Shown here one piece after another: positions 1-7,005 of a DNA stretch of 33,020 nucleotides. The stretch's first letter is position 1. The number at the start of each line of letters is the position of its first letter. Below the pieces are notes generated by a model. The model was given only the letters and a program-made list of their open reading frames with translations. It had not been told where the DNA came from and ran no database searches. The position numbers and the translations under genes are program-made. This stretch comes from an uncultured Sporosarcina sp. Lineage in GTDB: Bacteria > Bacillota > Bacilli > Bacillales_A > Planococcaceae. The stretch is taken from NCBI GenBank assembly GCA_948469885.1, contig CAOKMT010000021.1, forward strand, positions 1 through 33,020, written 5' to 3'.

Positions 1-211
1 GGTCTGTCGGAGGGTTAACCGTCCGCCGTGCGTGTTTTGCTACATGTGGGAGGAATTCATCGGTGCCATGCGCCGATAAGCGATCGGCGAAATGTCTTCC
101 GAGTTGCTGGAATTTCGGTTGAACGTTTGTTTGAAGTGCGTGCATTCGATTTTCAAGTCCTTCTATGGTAAAAAGGTCGAAATCTTTCATTTGCCAAAAA
201 TATTTACTCAT
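1..211 (-). CDS. yktB: YktB, DUF1054 (UPF0637) family, 5' part
   Basis: Partial gene running off the left edge: about 70 N-terminal codons are visible, so the C-terminal two thirds is missing. The peptide begins MSKYFWQMKDFDLFTIEGLE and includes HVAKHARRTVNPP, the conserved block of the YktB/DUF1054 family as I remember it. The start is an ATG with the Shine-Dalgarno AAGGGAGGA a few bases upstream. Molecular function in this family is not established. Its position next to a small ORF and yktC matches B. subtilis. Family assignment is from recognition of the N-terminus only. Confidence 0.85.
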   Translation of the reverse strand, partial: MSKYFWQMKDFDLFTIEGLENRMHALQTNVQPKFQQLGRHFADRLSAHGTDEFLPHVAKHARRTVNPPTD

Positions 212-365
212 GTTTTTTCCTCCCTTTTAAGATGTACGTTTATCGTAACAAAAGTTTGGGAATAATAAGTACAACAAGGCTTCGGACTAGAATAAATTAC
301 TGGAGCCGCATATTATAATGGTAATTAGCGCAATAATCAAATTATTCACATGAAAAGGGGTGGCT

Positions 366-566
366 ATGATGAAACAAGTTGTGCATGTTATTCGCAAAGC
401 GGATGTTGAAAAGGAATATGTAAAAGTCCTTCACCTTGAACTTGATTATGAACTTGCGACTTTATTCGAGGCGGTCCAGCAAGATGACACGAAACAAATT
501 ATGAAAAGTAAAAAGCGGCTACAAGAAATTCATCGTGAGCTGGAAACTTTAGATGGTTTCGCTTAA
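366..566 (+). CDS. Small conserved protein between yktB and yktC (YkzI-like)
   Basis: A 66-residue, highly charged and predicted mainly helical protein (MKQVVHVIRKADVEKEY...). There is no membrane segment or cysteine motif. An AAAAGGGG Shine-Dalgarno at 353-360 favours ATG 366 or ATG 369 over the in-frame GTG at 360, which overlaps that site. It lies in the place that B. subtilis ykzI occupies between yktB and yktC, so it may be the equivalent; that is positional inference. It is monocistronic, followed immediately by a strong intrinsic terminator. Function unknown. Confidence 0.75.
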   Translation: MMKQVVHVIRKADVEKEYVKVLHLELDYELATLFEAVQQDDTKQIMKSKKRLQEIHRELETLDGFA

Positions 567-584
567 TCACGAAATTGGGCTCAA

Positions 585-639
585 AAGGCGTCCGAATACA
601 CCGTTCCTAAACGGGAATCGTGTATTCGGGCGCCTTTTT
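585..639 (+). terminator. Intrinsic terminator after the small ORF
   Basis: A 15-bp stem (GGCGTCCGAATACAC paired with GTGTATTCGGGCGCC, one G-T pair) with a loop of about 25 bases, followed by five T residues. Confidence 0.9.
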
Positions 640-685
640 CGTTATACTGGAAGAAAAGGTCATTCAGACGAAAGGTTGATTGCGT

Positions 686-1489
686 ATGAATTGGGGAGTT
701 ATTGATCGGTATGCGAAATCGTTAATTAAAGAGGCGGGACATAAAATACGGATGTCTTTTTTCAATCCGATACATATCGATTCGAAAGCGAATGCCAATG
801 ATCTTGTGACGAACATCGATCGTGAAATTGAACGTTTTTTTATCGGGCGAATAAAAAAAGATTTCCCAGACCATAAAATCATTGGGGAAGAAGGCTTCGG
901 GGATCGTGTTGAAACACTGGAAGGTGTCACATGGATTTTAGACCCGATTGATGGAACGATGAATTTTGTTCATCAAAAACGTAACTTTGCGATTTCCTTA
1001 GGGATTTATGTAGATGGAGTCGGCATGCTCGGTTATATCTATGATGTCATCCATGATGATTTATATCATGCGAAAAAAGATGAAGGCGCATATTTTAACG
1101 ATGAGCGCTTGCCTAAATTGGAGAAGACATTATTAAGCGATGCAGTGATCGGTATCAATGCAAGTTGGGTCGCTCCAAATCGCCATGTCGATCATGAGAA
1201 AGTCGTAGAGCTTATTCGAGAATGTAGGGGAACCCGTTCTTATGGGTCGGCAGCGATGGAACTGGCCTACGTTTCGACAGGAAGACTGGATGCGTATATA
1301 TCGATGCGATTATCGCCATGGGATATTGCAGGTGGGGCTGTGATTGCCAGTGAAGTCGGTGCGATTTCTACAAATTTGAAAGGGGAACGACTTCGTTTCT
1401 TGGAACAAGATACGTTTATCGTCGCACGTCCGGGATTGCATGACCATATTTTATCCAACTACATCCGGTTGAAAGAGCGGGATGTGTAA
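686..1489 (+). CDS. yktC: Inositol monophosphatase family protein (YktC/SuhB-like)
   Basis: A 267-residue member of the Mg2+-dependent inositol monophosphatase/FIG superfamily, the usual length. Motifs appear in order: the metal-binding IIGEEGFGD near residue 70, WILDPIDGTMNFVH near residue 90 (motif A, with Asp-Pro-Ile-Asp-Gly-Thr), and SPWDIAGGAVIASEVG near residue 210 (motif B). It probably hydrolyses inositol-1-phosphate or related sugar phosphates in the cytoplasm; the physiological substrate cannot be told from sequence. AAAGG at 671-675 is 10 bases from ATG 686 and only 4 from the alternative TTG at 680, so ATG is preferred. The stop codon lies inside a 23-bp tandem duplication. Confidence 0.93.
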   Translation: MNWGVIDRYAKSLIKEAGHKIRMSFFNPIHIDSKANANDLVTNIDREIERFFIGRIKKDFPDHKIIGEEGFGDRVETLEGVTWILDPIDGTMNFVHQKRNFAISLGIYVDGVGMLGYIYDVIHDDLYHAKKDEGAYFNDERLPKLEKTLLSDAVIGINASWVAPNRHVDHEKVVELIRECRGTRSYGSAAMELAYVSTGRLDAYISMRLSPWDIAGGAVIASEVGAISTNLKGERLRFLEQDTFIVARPGLHDHILSNYIRLKERDV

Positions 1490-1523
1490 GGATGAAAGCG
1501 CGGGATGTGTAAGGATGAAAGCG
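1471..1523 (+). repeat. 23-bp tandem duplication spanning the yktC stop
   Basis: Two copies of a 23-base unit (1471-1493 and 1494-1516) differ at one base. A third partial copy covers the first 7 bases (1517-1523). The unit contains the end of yktC, so the last codons and the stop codon are present twice; only the first stop is used. Confidence 0.9.
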
Positions 1524-1569
1524 TCATAGGTGAGGGAATGGGACAATGGAAATATGTGTTTACTCAGCG

Positions 1570-1606
1570 GACAAAAAAAGAACCTGTCTTTTTCGACAGA
1601 TTCTTT
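1570..1606 (-). terminator. Intrinsic terminator of ylaF
   Basis: Stem AAAGAA-C-CTGTC / GACAG-A-TTCTTT with one internal mismatch. Read on the minus strand it is followed by a run of seven T, and it lies just after the ylaF stop at 1612. On the plus strand there is no T run, so it serves mainly the minus strand. Confidence 0.85.
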
Positions 1607-1611
1607 ATCCG

Positions 1612-1800
1612 TTAAAGGGCACCTTGCTCCCGCATTTTCTTTTTCGTTTTGAAGCCAAAACCCATGATAAGTGTCAACGCAATGATGGCGGCAACAGCGC
1701 CAAGGATACTTCGGTGTGCGATCGAGACGCCGATCGCGCACATCGATAAGACGGCGGCAATCGAATAAAGGACGAAGATCCATTTAATATCTTTCAACAA
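1612..1800 (-). CDS. ylaF: YlaF family small membrane protein (DUF5325)
   Basis: A 62-residue protein with two predicted transmembrane helices (about residues 7-27 and 31-50) and a basic cytoplasmic tail (KTKKKMREQ). Length and layout match B. subtilis YlaF, which also sits beside typA. Two adjacent TTG codons (1800 and 1797) can start translation. The GGAGG Shine-Dalgarno is 4 bases from the first and 7 from the second, so the second may be used, giving 61 residues. It is divergent from typA. Function unknown. Confidence 0.85.
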   Translation of the reverse strand: MLKDIKWIFVLYSIAAVLSMCAIGVSIAHRSILGAVAAIIALTLIMGFGFKTKKKMREQGAL

Positions 1801-1825
1801 AATCCCTCCATCAGTTCGGAAAAAA

Positions 1826-1854
1826 TATCATATTGTTCTCTCTTATGCTATAAT
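1826..1854 (+). promoter_or_regulatory. Extended -10 promoter for typA
   Basis: TGCTATAAT at 1846-1854 is a consensus extended -10 (TG-n-TATAAT), 43 bases upstream of the typA ATG. The -35 region is poor, as is common with extended -10 promoters. Confidence 0.65.
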
Positions 1855-1896
1855 AACACAGTTACTCATACGAAAAAAGACCAATGGAGTGAAATC

Positions 1897-3741
1897 ATGA
1901 CTAAAGAACGCAATGATTTAAGAAATATTGCAATTATCGCCCACGTCGATCACGGAAAAACGACGCTTGTCGACCAACTACTGAAGCAATCGGGAATCTT
2001 CAGGGACAATGAGCAAGTGGACGACCGTGCCATGGATTCAGATGATATAGAGCGCGAGCGGGGCATTACCATTCTTGCGAAAAATACAGCGATTGAATAC
2101 AAAGATACAAAAATAAATATTTTAGATACACCTGGACACGCGGATTTCGGTGGAGAAGTCGAGCGGATTTTAAAAATGGTGGACGGCGTTCTTCTTGTCG
2201 TCGACTCGTTTGAAGGTTGTATGCCGCAAACTCGATTCGTTTTGAAAAAAGCGCTTGAAGAAAATTTGAAACCGATTGTCGTCGTCAATAAAATTGACCG
2301 TGAATTTGCGCGTCCTGATGAAGTTGTCGATGAAGTACTTGAATTGTTTATTGAACTGGATGCGAACGATGAACAACTTGAATTCCCAGTTGTCTATGCT
2401 TCCGGTTTTAATGGAACTGCAAGTCTTTCTTCAGACCCGGCAGAGCAGGAAGATACGCTGCGCGTTTTATACGATTCGATCATTGAGCACATTCCGGCAC
2501 CTGTTGATAACCGGGAAGAGCCATTGCAATTCCAAGTGTCCTTACTCGATTACAGCGATTATTTAGGTCGGATTGGAATTGGTAGAATCTTCCGGGGGAC
2601 GATGAAAATCGGCGATCAAGTTTCCGTTTTAAAGCGTGACGGTAGCGTGAAAAATTATCGCGTGACAAAAATGTCCGGATTCCTAGGGCTGAACCGAATT
2701 AATATCGAAGAAGCGCACGCGGGCGATCTCGTCGCTGTATCTGGGATGGAAGACATTGATGTTGGGGAGACGGTTTGCCCGGTCGATTACCAAGAAGCAT
2801 TGCCGATGTTGCATGTAGATGAACCGACATTACAGATGACTTTTCTTGTCAACAATAGCCCATTCGCTGGAAAAGAAGGGAAATGGGTGACGGCAAGGAA
2901 AATCGAAGAGCGACTTGAACAACAATTGCAGACAGATGTTTCGCTTCGGGTCGAGCCGACAGATTCACCAGATGAGTGGATTGTGTCAGGACGTGGAGAG
3001 CTTCATTTATCCATTCTCATTGAAAATATGAGACGGGAAGGGTTCGAACTGCAAGTGTCCAAGCCCGAAGTGATTGTACGAGATATCGATGGCGTCCGAT
3101 CAGAACCGGTCGAGCGTGTTCAAATTGATGTGCCAGAAGCCTATACAGGCGCAGTCATTGAATCGATCGGTGAAAGAAAAGGCGAAATGTTGGATATGAT
3201 TAATAACGGAAACGGCCAAGTTCGACTCGTCTTTTTAGTGCCGGCCCGTGGATTGATCGGTTATTCGACCGAGTTCCTAACGTTAACAAGAGGGTACGGT
3301 ATCATTAACCATACATTCGATTCTTACAAGCCGAAAGCATCTGGTAAAGTGGGCGGTCGAAGAAACGGCGTGCTCGTTTCAATGGAAAACGGAACTGTGA
3401 CTCCGTATAGTATTATGCAGTTAGAGGATCGTGGAACGATGTTCGTAGAAGCGGGAACGGATATTTACGCCGGGATGATTGTCGGGGAAAATACACGTGA
3501 AAATGATTTGAATATCAATTTAACAAAAGCGAAGCAGGCGACAAACGTCCGTTCAGCGACAAAAGATCAAACAGTTACGACAAAAAAACCACGAATCATG
3601 TCGCTTGAAGAAGCGCTACAATACTTGGATGATGATGAGTATTGTGAAGTGACACCATCTTCTATTCGACTTCGCAAAAAGATTCTTAACAAAACGGAAC
3701 GCGAAAGACTTCAAAGAAAGAAAAAGTTCGCAGACGATTAA
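1897..3741 (+). CDS. typA: Translational GTPase BipA/TypA
   Basis: A 614-residue ribosome-binding GTPase of the EF-G-like family (YlaG in B. subtilis), full length. The G domain is N-terminal: P-loop AHVDHGKTT near residue 15, switch II DTPGHAD near residue 75, NKID near residue 130. EF-Tu-like domain 2, the domain III/V modules (SGRGELHLSILIENMRREG) and the BipA-specific C-terminal domain with GGRRNGVLVSMENG follow. BipA acts in 50S assembly and in translation under stress and cold. It is probably co-transcribed with ylaH, 15-25 bases downstream. Confidence 0.97.
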   Translation: MTKERNDLRNIAIIAHVDHGKTTLVDQLLKQSGIFRDNEQVDDRAMDSDDIERERGITILAKNTAIEYKDTKINILDTPGHADFGGEVERILKMVDGVLLVVDSFEGCMPQTRFVLKKALEENLKPIVVVNKIDREFARPDEVVDEVLELFIELDANDEQLEFPVVYASGFNGTASLSSDPAEQEDTLRVLYDSIIEHIPAPVDNREEPLQFQVSLLDYSDYLGRIGIGRIFRGTMKIGDQVSVLKRDGSVKNYRVTKMSGFLGLNRINIEEAHAGDLVAVSGMEDIDVGETVCPVDYQEALPMLHVDEPTLQMTFLVNNSPFAGKEGKWVTARKIEERLEQQLQTDVSLRVEPTDSPDEWIVSGRGELHLSILIENMRREGFELQVSKPEVIVRDIDGVRSEPVERVQIDVPEAYTGAVIESIGERKGEMLDMINNGNGQVRLVFLVPARGLIGYSTEFLTLTRGYGIINHTFDSYKPKASGKVGGRRNGVLVSMENGTVTPYSIMQLEDRGTMFVEAGTDIYAGMIVGENTRENDLNINLTKAKQATNVRSATKDQTVTTKKPRIMSLEEALQYLDDDEYCEVTPSSIRLRKKILNKTERERLQRKKKFADD

Positions 3742-3765
3742 TCGTCTATAAAGGAGATGTTATCT

Positions 3766-4137
3766 GTGGATAAAAGTGCAGAGGAGTCACAATTCGTCTT
3801 TGACAGGATGTCTGGGATTTCTCGCTTTATTTATGAGATGCTTGGCACGACAACGAGTGGCGGTGAGATGGACTACACAGTTGCTGGCTACGTCCTGTTC
3901 GCCGTTGTATTCATCATGTCGGCCATTGTTTATAAATTAGGTTTTGCGAAAAAGTTAAAGCCGTTACAAAGCTTGATTATTTACATCTTTTTATTTCTCG
4001 GTTGTCTCGTGCTAACATTTCTTGCGTTTTTCCTGCCGATTGTCGAAGGACTTATCGTGGCAGCGCTTATTTTAATTATATATCGCGTCCGTAGGATGAA
4101 TGAATATAAGGGTGAAGAAAAAGACTCCATCGCTTAA
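3766..4137 (+). CDS. ylaH: YlaH-like membrane protein
   Basis: A 123-residue protein with three predicted transmembrane helices near residues 38-58, 67-88 and 92-110, and a charged C-terminus. Its place directly after typA and its length match YlaH. An ATG at 3757 abuts the AAGGAG Shine-Dalgarno (3751-3756) with no spacing, so the GTG at 3766, 9 bases away, is the likelier start. The stop codon lies inside the loop of the downstream terminator. Function unknown. Confidence 0.85.
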   Translation: MDKSAEESQFVFDRMSGISRFIYEMLGTTTSGGEMDYTVAGYVLFAVVFIMSAIVYKLGFAKKLKPLQSLIIYIFLFLGCLVLTFLAFFLPIVEGLIVAALILIIYRVRRMNEYKGEEKDSIA

Positions 4138-4157
4138 CCGCGAAGGAGTCTTTTTTT
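4119..4157. terminator. Bidirectional terminator between ylaH and ylaI
   Basis: AAAAAGACTCC pairs with GGAGTCTTTTTTT around a 15-base loop that contains the ylaH stop. T-rich tracts exist on both strands and the flanking genes converge, so it probably serves both. Confidence 0.85.
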
Positions 4158-4169
4158 AATGTTTATGGA

Positions 4170-4373
4170 TCAAAAACTATCCTCGATCGAATGTGAGCTA
4201 CGGCGGAAAATGAAGTCCCCGGTCGCTACACGCGCAATGGTCTTTTGGGTGATGCGCTCTTCACAATTTACACACATGTACGTATGGATCGGTCTGTTTC
4301 TTAGTTTTTTTGCAAGTGGTGCTTCATCGGGGAGCCGTCCGATTTCGTCACATAAAACACATTTGACACGCAT
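4170..4373 (-). CDS. ylaI: YlaI family zinc-ribbon-like protein (DUF2197)
   Basis: A 67-residue protein with two CxxC pairs (CVLCDE near residue 5 and CVNCEE near residue 34), which are expected to bind one zinc ion. The rest is basic. This matches YlaI. The ATG has a strong Shine-Dalgarno (AGGAGGTG), and that site overlaps the stop codon of the upstream YlaL-like gene. The two are therefore an operon and probably translationally linked. Molecular role unknown. Confidence 0.85.
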   Translation of the reverse strand: MRVKCVLCDEIGRLPDEAPLAKKLRNRPIHTYMCVNCEERITQKTIARVATGDFIFRRSSHSIEDSF

Positions 4374-4383
4374 AAGGCACCTC

Positions 4384-4884
4384 CTAATCGATGTTCACTG
4401 CGATAACGTTACGGATAGGATTTTCGATGTTGGATCCATCTTTGAAGAGAATGTGAACCGGACCATCTTCAATAATTGGTTTACCGTCAACGCTATATTT
4501 CAAGATGAAATCATCCAGTTTTGTCAGCGGAAATGCATGGTTGTCTCCATCGGTTGTTTCAAACGAAATTGTTTTGGCATCTTCATTGGGTGTTGCATTT
4601 TTCAAGAAATGATTCAAATACATTCCGTAAGTGCCGGTTAAGTCTCTCGTTTTTTCAAAGTCTTTTTCTGTCTCCAAAGTCGGCGGAAAAGTGGCCCCTT
4701 CCATAATTTCGCGTGACCAATGCTTGCCCATCGCTTTTTTATACTCTTCCAGCTCGTCCTTTTCGACGTGATCATCTGTGAAATACGTATCCAAGTCAAT
4801 TTTTCGGTCATCAAAGATCCAAACGCTCGGATCTAATGTAATCGAATGACGTACGTTGCCTTTAATTTGAACAATTGCTTTCAA
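4384..4884 (-). CDS. Conserved YlaL-like protein (sometimes labelled PPIase)
   Basis: A 166-residue soluble acidic protein beginning MKAIVQIKGNVRHSITLDPS and containing VWIFDDRKIDLDTYF. I recognise it as a conserved Bacillales family that databases sometimes label peptidyl-prolyl isomerase. I see no FKBP, cyclophilin or parvulin signature, so that label is doubtful. It sits where B. subtilis has ylaL. The start is a TTG with GGGGG 9 bases upstream; there is no nearby in-frame ATG. It is co-transcribed with ylaI. The ylaJ, ylaK and ylaM genes found nearby in B. subtilis are absent here. Confidence 0.75.
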   Translation of the reverse strand: MKAIVQIKGNVRHSITLDPSVWIFDDRKIDLDTYFTDDHVEKDELEEYKKAMGKHWSREIMEGATFPPTLETEKDFEKTRDLTGTYGMYLNHFLKNATPNEDAKTISFETTDGDNHAFPLTKLDDFILKYSVDGKPIIEDGPVHILFKDGSNIENPIRNVIAVNID

Positions 4885-4997
4885 TTTTTATGTCCCCCTA
4901 CTGAATTAGGTAAAATCATCAACTGGTTCTAGTATACAGCTTTCACGGCAAGGGGAAAAGTTTTCGCGTTCTTTATTTTGGATGAAAGAGGAATTGC

Positions 4998-5026
4998 TTG
5001 CTTTTTTCGCGTTCAAAAGATACAAT
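4998..5026 (+). promoter_or_regulatory. SigA-type promoter for ylaN
   Basis: TTGCTT (4998-5003), 17-base spacer, TACAAT (5021-5026), 48 bases before the ylaN ATG. Confidence 0.6.
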
Positions 5027-5074
5027 TTATTCATAATCGACGAGAAGAAATAATAGCTTGATGGGGGCGTCCTC

Positions 5075-5356
5075 ATGGATATAGAATTGCAAGAAACATA
5101 TCAGGAAAAGGCAATGAAACAGCTTCAAGCTGATGCGGATAAGATTGCACAGCTGATCAAAGTACAAATGGATCATTTGACGATGCCTCAGTGCCCATTA
5201 TATGAAGAAGTGTTGGACACGCAAATGTTTGGGCTGGCCCGTGAAATTGATTTTGCGGTGAAACTCGGACTTATTGAACGTGCCAAAGGGAATGAAATTC
5301 TCAATTCTCTTGAGAAGGAAATGACCGTCTTGCACGATTTATATACGAGAGAATAA
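5075..5356 (+). CDS. ylaN: YlaN, iron-homeostasis protein (UPF0358)
   Basis: A 93-residue, all-helical acidic protein that aligns over its full length with YlaN as I know it ([32 protein letters not shown] core). In B. subtilis and S. aureus, YlaN binds Fe(II) and the Fur repressor and relieves Fur repression; it becomes essential when iron is scarce. The start is an ATG preceded by ATGGGGGCG, an atypical but G-rich Shine-Dalgarno. It is monocistronic, with its own promoter and terminator. Confidence 0.95.
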   Translation: MDIELQETYQEKAMKQLQADADKIAQLIKVQMDHLTMPQCPLYEEVLDTQMFGLAREIDFAVKLGLIERAKGNEILNSLEKEMTVLHDLYTRE

Positions 5357-5361
5357 GCAGA

Positions 5362-5396
5362 AGACTCAAACTCTACTACATGGTTTGAGTTTTTTG
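5362..5396 (+). terminator. Intrinsic terminator of ylaN
   Basis: ACTCAAAC and GTTTGAGT form the stem, followed by six T. The T tract runs directly into the end of the repeat element at 5396. Confidence 0.9.
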
Positions 5397-5806
5397 TTTA
5401 ACTTGCTTCAGCAATGCTTGTTGCGATGATGGTGTAGCGACTGGAGCAGAAGGCCACCATTTGGCGGGATGAAGCTAAATCCAATTCAAATGGAAGGCGT
5501 ATAGTCTCTGGGTACAGCCGCTTGTGACACTGCTGAGCAAGCCACCTGCGCTTTTCATGAGTTCAAACCTACTGCTTGGTTGGCAGAAGTCGGGCTTAAG
5601 GTCGTCGCGATTAGGAAGTCAGTCTAAACACGCGTCGATAAGTAGCAGGCATCCTAGGATCGCCGTGTCCTGCGGCAATGGATGCATGATCGGCTTTCCT
5701 GCCGACCCTCGCTACGATCGCATGGCTAGCTTCCAACTAGTCCCGGCAACGGTTGCATACCCGTATCTCGGGGGTATAGACGCAATTACACCGAGGCGTA
5801 ATTGAT
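5396..5806 (-). repeat. Structured intergenic repeat element, copy 1 (long)
   Basis: This is the whole gene-free gap between ylaN and ftsW. I define the left end (LE) as the terminus with a short palindrome and the right end (RE) as the terminus ending CAAGTTAAAC. With LE at 5806 and RE at 5396, this copy reads on the minus strand. LE contains GCCGAGGCGTAATTGAT-like sequence (plus strand). RE contains TTTAACTTGCTTCAGCA (plus strand). Internal blocks are shared with copy 2 (TAAGGTCG-CGCG near 5600; the CCACCA...GGCGGGATG stem near 5456-5480) and copy 3 (GGCAACGGTTGCAT near 5745). No coding potential resembles the neighbours. It may be a tnpB-less IS200/IS605 derivative; that is inference. Confidence 0.65.
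5753..5780 (+). promoter_or_regulatory. Possible SigA promoter for ftsW inside repeat copy 1
   Basis: TTGCAT (5753-5758), 16-base spacer, TATAGA (5775-5780). It points out of the element towards ftsW, whose ATG is 45 bases beyond. It would be the only nearby promoter candidate for ftsW. Confidence 0.45.
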
Positions 5807-5824
5807 GAAAAAGAGGTCTTGGCA

Positions 5825-6991
5825 ATGCATACTTATTCAAAACGATTTTTACGCAATTTTGATTTTCCACTTTTTTTCGCTTTTTTATTGCTCAGTTTGT
5901 TCGGACTCGTCATGATTTACAGTTCGAGCATGTTATGGGCGGTGCATCGTTATGATTATGCACCAAATTACTTTTTCCGCAAACAGATTTTTAACTTGGC
6001 GCTTGCCTATCCTGCTTTTTTTCTAGCTGCCTTTTTCCCTTATAAAAATTATAAGAGAAAAAAGTTTATGATATTCTCTGTCGCGATTATGTTCATATTA
6101 CTCTTTCTTGTTCATCTGATCGGTTGGGGAGAGCATGTCGGAGCGAGAAGTTGGATCAACTTCGGTTTTGGTAACCTTCAACCTTCAGAAGTAGCGAAGC
6201 TTGTCATTGTGATCTACTTTTCTAGTGTTTTTGCCAAAAAGTATGAGGCAGGTACAATCGATAACTTGAACCAGTCCATTGCACCACCGATTGGTGTCCT
6301 TGTCCTAGCTGTCGGGTCGGTCATGATGGAAACCGATATCGGGACGTCGCTTATTATCATTATGACGGCATTATCTGTGATGGCCGCCAGTGGTATTAAA
6401 ATGAAAACTTTTGTGAAGATGAGCGGGCTCATCGGAGGTTGTCTGTTATTAGCGGCGCCATTTCTTTATTTTAACTGGGATACGATTATGACGTCGAGTA
6501 GAAAAGGCCGATTTTTAGCTTATCTTAACCCTTTCGACTATCTTCAAGGATCAGGTTACCAAATTGCCAATGGCTACATCGCGATCGGTTCCGGCGGTGT
6601 ACACGGTAATGGATTAGGAAATTCAATCCAGAAAATGGGGTATTTGCCTGAACCGCACACGGATGTTATTATGGCGATTATATCGGAGGAATTGGGCATA
6701 CTCGGAGCGATCATTGTCATTGGGGGGTTAGGATTTATCGTCTTGCGTGCATTGTCCATAGCGTTGCGAACAAAAGATCCACAGGCACGTATGCTTGCCG
6801 CGGGGATCGGAAGTATGATTGGAGTGCAAACTTTCGTGAACTTAGGTGGATTGACAGGACTCATCCCGCTGACCGGTGTCACATTGCCGTTCATTAGTTA
6901 CGGGGGGACGTCTATCATACTGTTGTCCATCGGAGTGGGGATTTTAATGAACGTTTCCATGTTTACTAAATATGAAAAGTCCAAAAAATAG
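5825..6991 (+). CDS. ftsW: Cell-division SEDS glycosyltransferase FtsW
   Basis: A 388-residue polytopic SEDS protein with about ten transmembrane helices (YlaO/FtsW position before pycA). Recognisable motifs are HVGARSWINFGFGNLQPSE after the second or third helix, the large-loop PEPHTDVIMAIISEELG, and PFISYGGTS near the C-terminus. SEDS proteins polymerise lipid II glycan strands; FtsW works with a class B PBP at the septum. AGAGG at 5812-5816 is 8 bases from ATG 5825, whereas the in-frame TTG at 5819 is too close, so ATG is chosen. The ribosome binding site begins within 6 bases of the end of repeat copy 1. A second SEDS paralogue (RodA) could not be excluded by motif alone; synteny supports FtsW. 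Confidence 0.93.
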   Translation: MHTYSKRFLRNFDFPLFFAFLLLSLFGLVMIYSSSMLWAVHRYDYAPNYFFRKQIFNLALAYPAFFLAAFFPYKNYKRKKFMIFSVAIMFILLFLVHLIGWGEHVGARSWINFGFGNLQPSEVAKLVIVIYFSSVFAKKYEAGTIDNLNQSIAPPIGVLVLAVGSVMMETDIGTSLIIIMTALSVMAASGIKMKTFVKMSGLIGGCLLLAAPFLYFNWDTIMTSSRKGRFLAYLNPFDYLQGSGYQIANGYIAIGSGGVHGNGLGNSIQKMGYLPEPHTDVIMAIISEELGILGAIIVIGGLGFIVLRALSIALRTKDPQARMLAAGIGSMIGVQTFVNLGGLTGLIPLTGVTLPFISYGGTSIILLSIGVGILMNVSMFTKYEKSKK

Positions 6992-7005
6992 GGGAGTGTT
7001 GGGGA

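Noticed and set aside
314-319. TATAAT as a promoter for the small ORF at 366
   Set aside because: The -10 is perfect but no acceptable -35 or extended -10 was found; left out of the features.
4159-4641. 160-codon plus-strand frame over ylaI and the YlaL-like gene
   Set aside because: Antisense shadow of two well-supported minus-strand genes.
5524-5805. 93-codon open frame in repeat copy 1
   Set aside because: It lacks a ribosome site, has unnatural composition and coincides with conserved structured-repeat sequence; no protein family is recognisable.
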